NCBI RefSeq assembly: GCF_002209485.1
Contig: NZ_NJIX01000004.1
Coordinates: forward strand, 558,001 to 622,000
DNA length: 64,000 bases
Origin: Achromobacter sp. HZ34
Lineage (GTDB): Bacteria; Pseudomonadota; Gammaproteobacteria; Burkholderiales; Burkholderiaceae_B
Direction of reading: 5' to 3'
Under the pieces are notes generated by a model, which worked only from the letters and a program-made list of their open reading frames with translations, had not been told where the DNA came from and did no database searches. Position numbers and translations under genes: made by a program. Positions 1-8,458 of the stretch are shown one piece after another; positions within the stretch are counted from its first letter, which is position 1; each line of letters starts with the position of its first letter.

Positions 1-144
1 CGCCATGACCGTCACCTGGATGGCACGCTGACGGTGAACAACCTGTTCGACCGCGTCTATTACGAGAAGCTGGGGGGCGCCTCGCGCCAGAACTACTACG
101 GCGCGCCGCGTAGCGTGATGCTCAATCTTCGGTATCAGTATTGA
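1..144 (+). CDS. TonB-dependent receptor, C-terminal fragment
   Basis: Frame 1 is open from the window edge to a TGA at 142-144 and encodes the last 47 residues of an outer-membrane beta-barrel. The fragment contains the motif NNLFDRVYYEKLGG and the NYYGAPRS pattern, both characteristic of the last strands of TonB-dependent siderophore receptors, and it ends in an aromatic residue as outer-membrane porin-fold proteins do. The plug and most of the barrel lie outside the window, so the ligand cannot be read. The convergent neighbour is an IsdG-like heme monooxygenase, which hints at iron or heme uptake, but this is an inference. Confidence 0.85.
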   Translation, partial: RHDRHLDGTLTVNNLFDRVYYEKLGGASRQNYYGAPRSVMLNLRYQY

Positions 145-160
145 CGCCGCGGAGGCGGTG

Positions 161-475
161 TCACTTCACCGTCTGGATGACCTCGAAGCCTTCGAATTCG
201 GGGTGTCCCAGGTACAGCGACCGCGTGCCGCCGCCGGCATTGCGGTGGGCTGCCCGGAACGCCTCGGACTTGGTCCACCCCTCGAAAGCCGCGTGATTCG
301 CCCATATCGTATGACTGGAATAGAGCACGTGATCGTCTTTCTGCGGGCCGCGCAGCAGATGAAATTCCACAAAGCCCGGCACGTCCTTCAGATGCGTATC
401 GCGGTTCATCCATAGCTGCTCGAATTCCTGCTCGGATCCGGGGGCGACTTTGAAGCGGTTCATGGCGATGTACAT
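161..475 (-). CDS. IsdG/ABM-type heme-degrading monooxygenase
   Basis: A 104-residue single-domain protein of the dimeric ferredoxin-like ABM fold, predicted cytoplasmic. Asn6, Trp67 and His77 fall where the IsdG/IsdI heme-degradation triad lies (Asn near the N-terminus, Trp in the FEGWTKSEAF segment, the heme-ligating His ten residues later). This separates it from generic antibiotic-monooxygenase relatives. Its expected role is opening heme to free iron. It converges on the TonB receptor end at 144 with 16 bases between them, which fits an iron/heme acquisition locus. The start at 475 gives the family's usual length, with GGAGG just upstream on the minus strand. The substrate itself is inferred. 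Confidence 0.75.
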   Translation of the reverse strand: MYIAMNRFKVAPGSEQEFEQLWMNRDTHLKDVPGFVEFHLLRGPQKDDHVLYSSHTIWANHAAFEGWTKSEAFRAAHRNAGGGTRSLYLGHPEFEGFEVIQTVK

Positions 476-668
476 GGGAGGTGTCCTTGGTTGAGGCTGG
501 TACGCTACGTCACTGTACCTGACTCGGATTCTGGAAGCTTCAGGTGCCTTGACCTGAGTTCCCTCCGCCGTTGTCGGCTAGCGGTTGCCCAGGCCTTGTG
601 GCTGCCGCGCTGCATCCAATCCGGTCCGGGCTACGTATAGGGGGAATGTGCAATGCGCGGAGCGCCTT

Positions 669-1568
669 ATGTCCCCCAATTTTCTGCCCGGCCCGCGTGG
701 CTGGGGCCGACTGCTCTTCCTTAGCGGCTTCCTGCCCGCGATGCTGACAGGTTGCTCGCCCCTTGCCTTCATCAATGGCGCGGTTCCTGGCGATGCCAGC
801 AAGACGGTGAACGGCGTTGCGTATGGGCCCTTGCCGCGGCAGCGCCTGGACGTCTATGCGCCCATCGATGCCCGCGACGCACCCGTCGTCGTGTTTTTCT
901 ATGGTGGCGGCTGGCGCAGTGGGGAGCGAGCGGACTACCGCTTCGTGGGGGATGCCCTGGCTACGCATGGCATCGTGACGGTGGTGGCGGACTATCGCCT
1001 TTACCCCGAGGTCTCCTACCCCGGCTTCCTGCAGGACGCAGCGCAGGCCACCGCCTGGACCTTTGCGAACATCGCGCAGTATGGCGGTAATCCGGGCAGG
1101 CTGTTCGTTGCCGGGCATAGCGCGGGCGGCTACATCGCCGCCATGCTGGCTCTGGATCCACGCTGGCTGGACGGGGCGGGTGTCCGCAATGCCCGGCTGG
1201 CGGGCTGGGTCGGCATGGCGGGTCCCTACGATTTCCTGCCGATCACGGGTCGGGATCTACGACCGGTCTTCAATTATCCGGATACCCCGGCCGATACGCA
1301 GCCCATCGCCCACGCCGGCGGGGCGGGAGTGCCGGCGTTGCTGGTGACGGGAACGGCCGACACGACTGTGGATCCGGTGCGCAACACGGGGCATCTGGCA
1401 CAGGCCCTGGAAGCTGCGGGTGCGTGCGTAAAGGTGATCCGCTATCCGGACATCGGCCACAAGCTATTGGTGGGCGCCTTGTCACGCCCCCTGCGCTGGC
1501 GCGCTCCGGTGCTGGACGACATCGTGTCTTTCATCGAGAACACACAGCCCTGCGCGACCCGCCCTTAG
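669..1568 (+). CDS. alpha/beta-hydrolase esterase, predicted lipoprotein
   Basis: A 299-residue alpha/beta hydrolase of the esterase/lipase (HSL-like) class. I chose ATG 669 because it gives a signal peptide ending in the lipobox LTGC (Cys29); the longer reading from 585 buries that signal. The oxyanion-hole segment YGGGW lies at 78-82, the nucleophile elbow GHSAGG at 149-154 (Ser151), and the likely acid and base are Asp231 and His264, so the triad is complete. It is probably anchored to a periplasmic membrane face and hydrolyses a small ester. The substrate is unknown. It converges on the cyclase-like gene that ends at 1641. Confidence 0.8.
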   Translation: MSPNFLPGPRGWGRLLFLSGFLPAMLTGCSPLAFINGAVPGDASKTVNGVAYGPLPRQRLDVYAPIDARDAPVVVFFYGGGWRSGERADYRFVGDALATHGIVTVVADYRLYPEVSYPGFLQDAAQATAWTFANIAQYGGNPGRLFVAGHSAGGYIAAMLALDPRWLDGAGVRNARLAGWVGMAGPYDFLPITGRDLRPVFNYPDTPADTQPIAHAGGAGVPALLVTGTADTTVDPVRNTGHLAQALEAAGACVKVIRYPDIGHKLLVGALSRPLRWRAPVLDDIVSFIENTQPCATRP

Positions 1569-1640
1569 TTTTGGCCTGCAACGACGGCAACGCCGGCACT
1601 CCCGGCAACGCCGTCAACGTGGGCTCCTGCAACGGGCGCC

Positions 1641-2669
1641 CTATGGCGCGGGATGGGATGAGGGCAATATCGATCCGGGAATCAGGTGTTCGTCCCGCCT
1701 GCTCTCCGTGACGGCGCGATTGAACATGCGAGCCAATAATGCGCTCTTCCTGAAATAACGAGGTTTGTCCGCTGTTACGTCAAGTGCATCGCAAACGTGC
1801 TTCTTGATAGTCCTGATTTCGTCATCGAGATTTCGTTTGGCGCTGTAGAAGCTGCCACTGCAGACGAAGTCCGCAAAGAGGTCGACATAAGCGGGCCCGT
1901 CGTCAGCACGCCTTATATGTGCGCGGAAAAATTGTGCCAGTTTTCGGTCGGGGTGGCTGGTGCAATAGTGGTCTATCTCGCGCCACACTTTGGTTTGAAG
2001 TATCACGCGTGAGCCATCTGCGTGCACGCTTTCGAAGTTATATGCCTCGACAAATGCCGGGCCGAAGACCATGGTTACGGGGGGCGAGTGTCCCCGCGTT
2101 CCGCGTGCCTCGCCAGCAGGATGACGTCGCGGATTGACGCGATGGTAAAGCAGTCCTTTGGCGACGCCTCCGCGACTCAGAAAGCCGTCTTCCAAAAGCT
2201 GACGACAAATTCGGAAGACCATGAAAATCAATAGGCCTATTTCCTCCGCCTGTGGCCTGACCGATATCACGATGCAGTCCGAGAACGTATGGAGGCGTTC
2301 GTCGAAATCCGTAGGGTCCCAACCCAAATCGATCTCTGCAGCGAAAATTTCAGCCAGATCGTCATGGCAAACATCCAAGGCGTTGTGAATTCGACACTCG
2401 AGATCCACGTCTTCGACCGATCGCATGACAATATCCTTGAAGCCAAGGATATCTATGAAGGCGACTACGCGCTCGGAGTAGATTGTCAATCTGGGCGCCT
2501 CTGTACCAGGGGGGCTTGAGGCGGTAGTGTGAGGTGCGTCTGATATGTCCTCTGCTAGCCGAAGCCATCTGGCCCATGAGTTTTTCTTCGGCCAAATGAG
2601 GGATGGACTTGATGCTGGCAGGTCTTTTGTCTTCGAGGGGTTAGTCATGTCTGTGCGGTCCCTTTTCAC
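1641..2669 (-). CDS. degenerate class III nucleotide-cyclase-like protein
   Basis: A 342-residue protein with no family name I can assign with certainty. Its order of motifs follows class III adenylyl/guanylyl cyclases: FIDILGF at 71-77 (metal Asp73), TFSD at 128-131 (second metal Asp131), RGG followed by A-KG at 166-172 (the R-x-GI-x-x-G strand), and VFGPA...EAYNFES at 201-214, like the cyclase GDxVNxAxRLES segment. Both metal aspartates are kept, but the usual transition-state Asn and Arg of that last segment align with Val and Asn211, so chemistry may be altered or lost. A charged N-terminal region of ~60 residues precedes the domain. The start at 2669 lies one base after the stop of the Panacea gene; Met8 (2648) is an alternative. 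It could be a Pycsar-like cyclase, a toxin, or a sensor. Confidence 0.55.
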   Translation of the reverse strand: MKRDRTDMTNPSKTKDLPASSPSLIWPKKNSWARWLRLAEDISDAPHTTASSPPGTEAPRLTIYSERVVAFIDILGFKDIVMRSVEDVDLECRIHNALDVCHDDLAEIFAAEIDLGWDPTDFDERLHTFSDCIVISVRPQAEEIGLLIFMVFRICRQLLEDGFLSRGGVAKGLLYHRVNPRRHPAGEARGTRGHSPPVTMVFGPAFVEAYNFESVHADGSRVILQTKVWREIDHYCTSHPDRKLAQFFRAHIRRADDGPAYVDLFADFVCSGSFYSAKRNLDDEIRTIKKHVCDALDVTADKPRYFRKSALLARMFNRAVTESRRDEHLIPGSILPSSHPAP

Positions 2670-2670
2670 T

Positions 2671-3162
2671 TTATGGTTGAAGCGCGGCCGAGAGTCGGAC
2701 AGCCCGTCGTTCTTTCTCTTGAAAGTGGGCCTTGATCGATGCGTGCGAAATTTTTCCAGCCTCGATATGCTTCAGCCATACCTGTTCCCACGGCCCTCCG
2801 GGTTCCTGTGTGCGCGCGATAAGCTCCGCGGCACTGTAGTCTCCATACTCATCCACCACGACGTCTATCAGTTCAGCGGAATCCGAGTCTGCGGGAAGAG
2901 ATGTCTGGCGTGTAAAAATCGGATGCGTCGCCGATAGCGGATTGCACGAGAAGGGTCTGTAGGTACGATAGAGCTTGGGCAGGACCGGGCCCAGCCTCCA
3001 CGCCTCGAACCTTTGCTCCACGAGTGGTGCATCCAGGAAAGCAAGGTGCCAGCCATGGCAGAAATAGGCGAGTTTCTGGATAGACAAGTTCGTCACGGTT
3101 TTGCCCTTGGCTTCGATACGCCTGACGAGTTCGCTACCAAGTTGAAGGGGCTCGATTGACAT
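2671..3162 (-). CDS. Panacea (DUF4065/SocA-like) domain protein, possible antitoxin
   Basis: A 163-residue protein of the Panacea/DUF4065 family. The diagnostic core is NLSIQKLAYFCHGWHLA near residues 25-41, followed by an FEAWRLGPVLPKLY segment. Proteins with this domain act as promiscuous antitoxins or proteolysis adaptors (SocA, GepA) and are usually encoded directly upstream of the partner they control. ATG at 3162 is preferred over the longer frame because GGAG sits about six bases upstream. The cyclase-like gene follows with a one-base gap, so the two are surely co-transcribed. A 6+6 bp inverted repeat at 3206-3219 could be its operator. Whether the pair is a toxin-antitoxin system is inference from domain identity and gene order. 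Confidence 0.75.
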   Translation of the reverse strand: MSIEPLQLGSELVRRIEAKGKTVTNLSIQKLAYFCHGWHLAFLDAPLVEQRFEAWRLGPVLPKLYRTYRPFSCNPLSATHPIFTRQTSLPADSDSAELIDVVVDEYGDYSAAELIARTQEPGGPWEQVWLKHIEAGKISHASIKAHFQEKERRAVRLSAALQP

Positions 3163-3205
3163 GATGGTCTCCGTCTTGATGAGACACGCATCTCGCCGAG
3201 ATGGT

Positions 3206-3219
3206 GTGTGCAAGCACAC
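3206..3219 (-). promoter_or_regulatory. inverted repeat, candidate operator of the Panacea operon
   Basis: GTGTGC-AA-GCACAC is a perfect 6+6 bp inverted repeat lying 44-57 bases upstream of the Panacea start codon. Its position fits an autoregulatory operator as in many toxin-antitoxin operons. No binding protein can be named. Confidence 0.3.
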
Positions 3220-3425
3220 TACGCCAACGGCTTCGGGCTCTCAACGCTTCACGCGTGTTTCGGGCACGGTCGGCGGAAGATTTCTGTCACGGCGCTTTTA
3301 CGCATTCGTGACAAACAGGCGCGCCGCGGACATGCAGCCGCCAGCGAATACCTTCAGACGCAGCGCTACACGGATTCGCAACTGGGATACAGTCTGCACA
3401 TCTCAACCAACGATCGAGAACCGCG

Positions 3426-3905
3426 ATGAACGAACTGCAATTGCGCGCGCAAGCTATCGCCAGCAAACTCAAGCAGCGTGGCCACACGCTAGGCACCGTG
3501 GAAAGTTCCGCGGGCGGTTTGATCGCCGCCAGCCTGCTATCCGTGCCGGGCGCGTCGGCTTACTTCATCGGCGGCGCCGTGGTCTATACGGCCCAGTCCC
3601 GCCATGCGCTGCTCGATCTGCCGTTGACGCTCCCGGACGGCATGCGATCGGCGACCGAAGCCTACGCCGCCTTTCTGGCCGAAGGCCTGCAACGCAAGCT
3701 GCAGACAACCTGGGTGCTGGCCGAAACCGGCGCCAGCGGACCGAGCGGCAACCGCTATGGCGACGCCGCCGGGCACGCCTGCCTGGCGGTACGCGGGCCG
3801 CAAGGGAAAACCATCACGGTTGAAACCGGTGACGCGGACCGGGGCCGCAATATGGAGGTCTTCGCATCCGCGGCTTTGGACCTCCTGGACAAAATGCTGG
3901 GGTAG
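3426..3905 (+). CDS. CinA C-terminal domain / nicotinamide-nucleotide amidohydrolase-like
   Basis: A 159-residue stand-alone CinA C-terminal domain, the size of E. coli PncC, which deamidates NMN to nicotinate mononucleotide in pyridine-nucleotide salvage. The glycine-rich loop VESSAGGLI (near residues 25-33) corresponds to the AESCTGG motif of the family, and ETGASGP matches the second signature (TGIAGP). The usual Cys-Thr of the first loop is Ser-Ala here, so activity is less certain than family membership; DNA-damage-inducible relatives without activity exist. It is predicted cytoplasmic. It is followed by the first FNR box of the anaerobic island. Confidence 0.75.
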   Translation: MNELQLRAQAIASKLKQRGHTLGTVESSAGGLIAASLLSVPGASAYFIGGAVVYTAQSRHALLDLPLTLPDGMRSATEAYAAFLAEGLQRKLQTTWVLAETGASGPSGNRYGDAAGHACLAVRGPQGKTITVETGDADRGRNMEVFASAALDLLDKMLG

Positions 3906-3971
3906 TCGCCGGCGCTCATCCAGAGAGTCGCAGAGAGAAGACGCCATAGGCTTGCTTTGTGGTTCCCTGCC

Positions 3972-3985
3972 TTGACGTGCGTCAA
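3972..3985 (+). promoter_or_regulatory. FNR/ANR box upstream of BON protein gene
   Basis: TTGAC-GTGC-GTCAA is a perfect inverted repeat of the FNR half-site. A -10-like TAGACA at 4006-4011 predicts a start near 4018, placing the box centre at about -40, the class II activation position. The gene begins at 4075. Confidence 0.8.
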
Positions 3986-4074
3986 AGCCGCCCGCGCGTT
4001 CGTGGTAGACAGTCTGAAAAAAGAGATGCCGATATAGACAGCCGCTTGCGGGCGCGAAACGGGATGGGACCGCC

Positions 4075-4722
4075 ATGGACGACACCCTGGTGTGCATGCG
4101 AGTACAGGAGGAACTCGCCTCCGCTACCGGCTTGGGAAACGCGACACTCCAAGTACAAGTCGGAGACGGCATTGTATTGCTCACGGGTACCGTAGCTTCC
4201 TACGCCGAGAAGTGCCGCGCAACCCGCGCTGTTCGTCGAGTTGCGGGCGTTGTCGAGAGCATCCAGGAGATCCTGGTGCTTATCGAGAGTCCTGACGGAG
4301 TCAGTGATGAGTCGCTGCTGTGGCGGGTTGAGCGTTGCCTCGCTTGGGCAGCCGCTATCCCGGCTGGCGCAGTGAAAGTTTTCGTCAGGCGAGGCTGGGT
4401 CACGTTACGGGGTGTGGTGGACTGGAATTTCCAGAGGGAAGAATGTGAACGGATCGTCGGGCAGTTGGCTGGAGTCGTAGGGATCATAAATCTGTTGACT
4501 GTTCGGGCCCGTTTACGCGCCATCGATCCCATGCAGTCGACGACGGGCGCGCTGCGTCGGAATGCAGAGATCCGCAGTTCGGATATCGCTGTGATCCACA
4601 CCTGCGGGAATGTCGTACTAACGGGAACCGTCAGAAACTGGTATGAGCGACGTGCCATCCGGCGTGTCGCCTGGTCGATCCCGGGAGTCACCTTGGTCCG
4701 AGATCGAATGCAGGTGCTGTGA
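4075..4722 (+). CDS. triple BON-domain protein
   Basis: A 215-residue protein made of three BON repeats (about residues 3-70, 75-145 and 150-215). Each carries the pattern of a V-x-LTG/LRG strand followed by a helix and a V-x-GV turn, for example VLLTGTVASYAEK, VTLRGVVDW and VVLTGTVRNW. BON domains bind phospholipid; OsmY-type members are periplasmic, but no signal peptide is visible here, so the protein is probably cytoplasmic or membrane-peripheral. It is one of three paralogues of identical length in the window (others at 16029 and 20699), and all three sit behind an FNR box. A UspA gene follows after 88 bases. Confidence 0.85.
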   Translation: MDDTLVCMRVQEELASATGLGNATLQVQVGDGIVLLTGTVASYAEKCRATRAVRRVAGVVESIQEILVLIESPDGVSDESLLWRVERCLAWAAAIPAGAVKVFVRRGWVTLRGVVDWNFQREECERIVGQLAGVVGIINLLTVRARLRAIDPMQSTTGALRRNAEIRSSDIAVIHTCGNVVLTGTVRNWYERRAIRRVAWSIPGVTLVRDRMQVL

Positions 4723-4810
4723 ACAGGATACACGGCGCGCGGGAAGCGGCTTGGCACGGCATGCCAGGGCGTGGCATGGAATGAACGCCGGAAATCACCA
4801 GGAGAAATTC

Positions 4811-5248
4811 ATGATGAGCCACATTCTTATTCCCACCGATGGATCCGAGTGTGCGACCGCCGCCCTGGATCGGGCGGTATCCCTGGCCGCGCAGTTGCAG
4901 GCCAAAGTGACATTCCTGGTGGCTACCGAACCTTTTCGGCCACTATCCGCTGAATCCTCGCAGGGCGAGCGCGTCAAGGGCGAGTTTGTACAACATCAGA
5001 GTGAGCGCGCATATCGCATCCTCGAACGGGCCACGGCGGTGGCCGCACAGGCTGGTGTCACGAGTTCCGTGCGGCATGTCGAACATGGCCAGCCCTACGA
5101 GACGATCATAGAAACCGCTCGCCAAGGCGGTGTCGACATCATCGCGATGGGTTCATATGGCATGGGGGGTATACGGGCTGTCGTGCTTGGTAGCGTGACA
5201 CAGAAAGTACTGACCCATTGCCACATTCCGGTACTGGTTTATCGCTAG
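4811..5248 (+). CDS. universal stress protein (UspA family)
   Basis: A 145-residue single-domain Usp. It has the first-strand motif HILIPTDGSE and the C-terminal nucleotide-binding motif G-x2-G-x9-G-S seen in GSYGMGGIRAVVLGSV, so ATP binding is expected. I place the start at ATG 4811, with AGGAGA five bases upstream, rather than the long reading from 4643. It aligns end to end with the Usp at 17315 (same length, same ribosome-site layout), so the two are recent paralogues. It probably shares the FNR-controlled promoter of the BON gene in front of it. Family members support survival under oxygen limitation or growth arrest; the precise role is unknown. Confidence 0.85.
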   Translation: MMSHILIPTDGSECATAALDRAVSLAAQLQAKVTFLVATEPFRPLSAESSQGERVKGEFVQHQSERAYRILERATAVAAQAGVTSSVRHVEHGQPYETIIETARQGGVDIIAMGSYGMGGIRAVVLGSVTQKVLTHCHIPVLVYR

Positions 5249-5321
5249 TTTCAGGGCGCGGGCTTCCGATAGAGATGCAGCATCCGGCGCAGCTTCAGCG
5301 GGACGATCTGGATCTGCCCGA

Positions 5322-7994
5322 CTACAGCGCAAGGCTGATGAAGATCTCACCCCTCTCGGCCGTCCCCGCTACAGTGAAGCCGCACCGGCGCGCCAAAGCC
5401 AGCATTGAAATGTTATCCCGCATGACCGTACCAGACAGGTAGCGCGTACCCTTGCTCCGACAAAAGTGGATCAACCGATCCAGCAACAGGGAGCCGAGTC
5501 CACACCCTTTGAGCTCCGACCGGACCATGATCGCAAACTCAGCGACCTCATTGTCCGGATCCGCGGCCGCTCGCGCTTCACCAAGGAGTTGCATGCTTGC
5601 GTCCGTATCATTCCGTACCGCCAGGAGCGCTATCTCCCTGTCGTAATCTAATTGGGCCATGCTGGCCAGGTCCCGATGCCGCAGTTGGCGAATCATCCCG
5701 AAAAAGCGGTGGCGGACATCGTCGGCAGCCATGGCCGCGAAGAATTCCTGATACAGGGCTTCGTCTTGTGCCCGCGCGGGCCGAATCGTCAGCGGTGAAC
5801 CGCGCCATACCAATGTTTCCTGCAGATGGGAAGGATAAGGAAGAATGGCGAGGCGATCATTCGGCAAGCCGCTGTATGCCTGGACCTGGATGCGAGCGTC
5901 CATGGCGACAACGCCGTCAGCGTCGGCAAGCAGCGGATTAATGTCTACGCTCGCTATTTGCGGCACCTCGCACATCAGCTGGGACAGTGCGATGATGACG
6001 CGGCATATGGCGTCCTCGTCGGCGGCAGGTGTGTTCCGGTAGCCTAGCAGCAGCTGGTGAACGCGCGTACGCTGCAGCATGTCGCGCGCCAGGACGTCAT
6101 TTAGCGGCACGATGCCGGCCGAGCGATCGGCCAGGACCTCGACCACCGCGCCTCCGTGGCCGGCCAGGACCACGGGCCCGAACACCGGGTCGACCGACGC
6201 TCCTATCAGAAGCTCGACCGCGCCAACGCGGCGCACCATCTTTTGCAGCAAGAATCCCTCGATGCGGGGTGAACCAGGCAGACAGGTGATTCGCTGGTGT
6301 ATTGAAGCAACCGCAAGTCGTAGCTGGGCGGCATCCTCCAGGTTCAGGACAACGCCGCCGACGTCTGACTTGTGGAAGATCTCCTTGGAGTAGACCTTGA
6401 GAGCCAGTGGGTAACCCAGTTCCGTTGCCATTTCCACGGCCTCGTCTGCATCACGTACCAGTTTGGTATCGAGACAAGGGATCCCATAGGCACGCAGCAC
6501 ATCCATCGCGGCCAGGCCGGGAAGCAACCCAGGGCCCTCATGCAACCGTTGACGGATGTAAGTCTCAGTGGTGGCAGTGCGTGTTGCCGGCAGTACTGGA
6601 TCGAGCTCAGGCGTCTGCATGAGCATGGCCTGGTTGCGCCTGTGCCAGACCGTATGCGTGAAAGCCTGGACAGCCTGTTCAGGCGTTTCATAAAAAGGTA
6701 CGCGGGCACCCTCGCAGCGATGCCTTGCCGATTCCACGCTGGCGCCGCCCGGCCAGGCCGTGAATGCGGTTTTCGAGGAAGCCCTTATGGCCGGCACCAA
6801 GGCAAGGGCGACGTCCTCGCTTGGGACGATGGCGGTGGGCGCGTGCAGGAAGACCACTGCATCAGTGCTGGCGCTGGCCAGGATGGCACTCGCTACCTTC
6901 GCATAGCGGGCGGCAGTCGCATCGCCGACGATGTCTACGGGATTCCCATGGGACCAGGTAGGGGGCAGGATCGTGTCCAGCTCGCTCAACGTCGCGGAAT
7001 CGAGCTCGGCCAATGCGCCGCCAGCCTCGATCAGGGCGTCCGTCGCCATCACCCCGATTCCACCGCCGTTGGTCACGATTGCCAGCCGTTCACCCCGAAG
7101 CGGCTTGGCGCGTGCGAGCGTCTGGACCGTCGCAAACAGTTCCTCCATCGTACGGACCCGCAGCATTCCGGCACGGCGAAGCGCGGCATCGTAGATGACG
7201 TCTGAGCCCGCCAAGGCGCCTGAATGTGTGAACACGGCGAGCGCGCCTTGTGCAGCACGTCCTGCCTTCACCACCACTACCAGTTTATTGCGCGCTGCGC
7301 GGCGTGCCGCTGACAGGAACTTCCGGCCGGCGGCGATCGCTTCCAAGTGCAGCAATATGGCATCTGCGTCGGCGCTCTGTGCCATGTAGTCCAGGAGGTC
7401 GCCCACATCCACATCGGCACTTTCGCCGAGAGTAATGAAGTAGGAGTAGCCAATCCCCCGGCTATTCGACCAATCCAATAGCGCGGTGGCCACGGCGCCC
7501 GACTGGGATATCAACGCCAGGCGGCCTGGCAAAGCCATGCTTTGAGCAAAGCTCGCATTCAGGCCGATCCCGGGCGCAAGTATTCCCAGGCAGTTTGGCC
7601 CCAGGATACGTAGCAGGTGAGGGCGCGCTGCTACGAGCATCGCTTCTCTGAGTGTTTGCCGGCCGGCAGAAGACCTGGACGACATGCCCGCGCTCAGCAC
7701 GATGGCTGCCTTGGTTCCCACGGCGCCAAGTTGTTCGATCAGACGGGGAACGGTTTCAGCCGGTGTGCAGATGACGGCCAGATCTGCTCCCGTCGGGATT
7801 TCGGTGACGTTGCGATAGCACGGCAACGTTGCGACGCGCGGGTATTTCGGATTCACGGCAAGGATCTGCCCCGTGAAGCCGCCGCCCAGCATATTTTTAA
7901 GCACTTGCGTGCCTACGGCATAGGCGCGCTCTGATGCGCCGATGACTACGACGGATTGAGGATGGAGCAAGGAATCGAGGTTACGCATGCTCAT
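5322..7994 (-). CDS. bifunctional acyl-CoA synthetase (ADP-forming)-like / GNAT acetyltransferase
   Basis: An 890-residue protein with the layout of the PatZ/Pka/YfiQ family (E. coli protein 886 aa). An N-terminal CoA-binding Rossmann domain (VVVIGASERAYAVGTQVL near residue 15) is followed by the succinyl-CoA-ligase-like region with ISQSGAVATALLDW, an ATP-grasp region in the middle third (ALKVYSKEIFHKSDVGGV), and a C-terminal GNAT domain of about 160 residues with the acetyl-CoA loop CGLGSLLLDRL. Family members acetylate lysines of metabolic enzymes such as acetyl-CoA synthetase; the synthetase half is usually inactive. ATG 7994 and ATG 7988 are both possible starts. An FNR box at 8103-8116 suggests anaerobic induction. 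Confidence 0.85.
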   Translation of the reverse strand: MSMRNLDSLLHPQSVVVIGASERAYAVGTQVLKNMLGGGFTGQILAVNPKYPRVATLPCYRNVTEIPTGADLAVICTPAETVPRLIEQLGAVGTKAAIVLSAGMSSRSSAGRQTLREAMLVAARPHLLRILGPNCLGILAPGIGLNASFAQSMALPGRLALISQSGAVATALLDWSNSRGIGYSYFITLGESADVDVGDLLDYMAQSADADAILLHLEAIAAGRKFLSAARRAARNKLVVVVKAGRAAQGALAVFTHSGALAGSDVIYDAALRRAGMLRVRTMEELFATVQTLARAKPLRGERLAIVTNGGGIGVMATDALIEAGGALAELDSATLSELDTILPPTWSHGNPVDIVGDATAARYAKVASAILASASTDAVVFLHAPTAIVPSEDVALALVPAIRASSKTAFTAWPGGASVESARHRCEGARVPFYETPEQAVQAFTHTVWHRRNQAMLMQTPELDPVLPATRTATTETYIRQRLHEGPGLLPGLAAMDVLRAYGIPCLDTKLVRDADEAVEMATELGYPLALKVYSKEIFHKSDVGGVVLNLEDAAQLRLAVASIHQRITCLPGSPRIEGFLLQKMVRRVGAVELLIGASVDPVFGPVVLAGHGGAVVEVLADRSAGIVPLNDVLARDMLQRTRVHQLLLGYRNTPAADEDAICRVIIALSQLMCEVPQIASVDINPLLADADGVVAMDARIQVQAYSGLPNDRLAILPYPSHLQETLVWRGSPLTIRPARAQDEALYQEFFAAMAADDVRHRFFGMIRQLRHRDLASMAQLDYDREIALLAVRNDTDASMQLLGEARAAADPDNEVAEFAIMVRSELKGCGLGSLLLDRLIHFCRSKGTRYLSGTVMRDNISMLALARRCGFTVAGTAERGEIFISLAL

Positions 7995-8102
7995 GATCTA
8001 TTCGTTTCAATTGCCAGGTCGGCGCTGTAACGACCGTCCGAGCAGGGGCTCGCTACCCATGCGCTTCTTCATCAATGATGGGGCGTAAGCCGCGCGTGAC
8101 GG

Positions 8103-8116
8103 TTGACGGAAATCAA
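8103..8116 (-). promoter_or_regulatory. FNR/ANR box upstream of the PatZ-like gene
   Basis: TTGAC-GGAA-ATCAA matches the FNR consensus in every fixed position. Its centre lies 115 bases before the start of the acyl-CoA synthetase/GNAT gene at 7994. The -10 element is weak. No gene is found to its right on the plus strand. Confidence 0.7.
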
Positions 8117-8270
8117 CATGCATAGCGCAGTCGCGTGATAGGTTGCTCCGGAACAGCGCATGGGCAAGCTCGGATAGCCCTTGCGGCTGAGCGCGCCAGA
8201 TATGCTCGTCATGGTGCTCCCGGGCTTTTCTCGCGCTGAGTTGCCATCGCCCGCAAGCGCTACGAAGGTT

Positions 8271-8429
8271 CTATTGCCCATATTTTTCGAGCTCTGCAGG
8301 CATGGTTGGGTCCGCGCGATAGACCGTCAGACCCTTGAGGCCCTCTTTCCACGCCTGATGGAAGACAGAACCGACCTCCTAGAGAGTCTGCCGCATGGGG
8401 CAGTCGATTCCACAGGTGCTACGCTGCAT
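8271..8429 (-). pseudogene. remnant of B12-dependent ribonucleotide reductase C-terminus (nrdJ-like)
   Basis: Reading the minus strand between 8429 and a TAG at 8271-8273 gives, after an in-frame TAG at 8379-8381, a tail containing VFHQAWKEGLKGLTVYR. This closely matches the C-terminal AWKLGLKGITVYR block of adenosylcobalamin-dependent (class II) ribonucleotide reductases. No catalytic part of the enzyme is present nearby, so this is a decayed stub. Class II reductase genes often accompany oxygen-limitation genes, which fits the island. The match rests on about 20 residues; the flanking bases 8117-8270 hold nothing recognisable. Confidence 0.4.
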
Positions 8430-8458
8430 TCTCGGCACGAACCGCTGTTGTATCGCCG

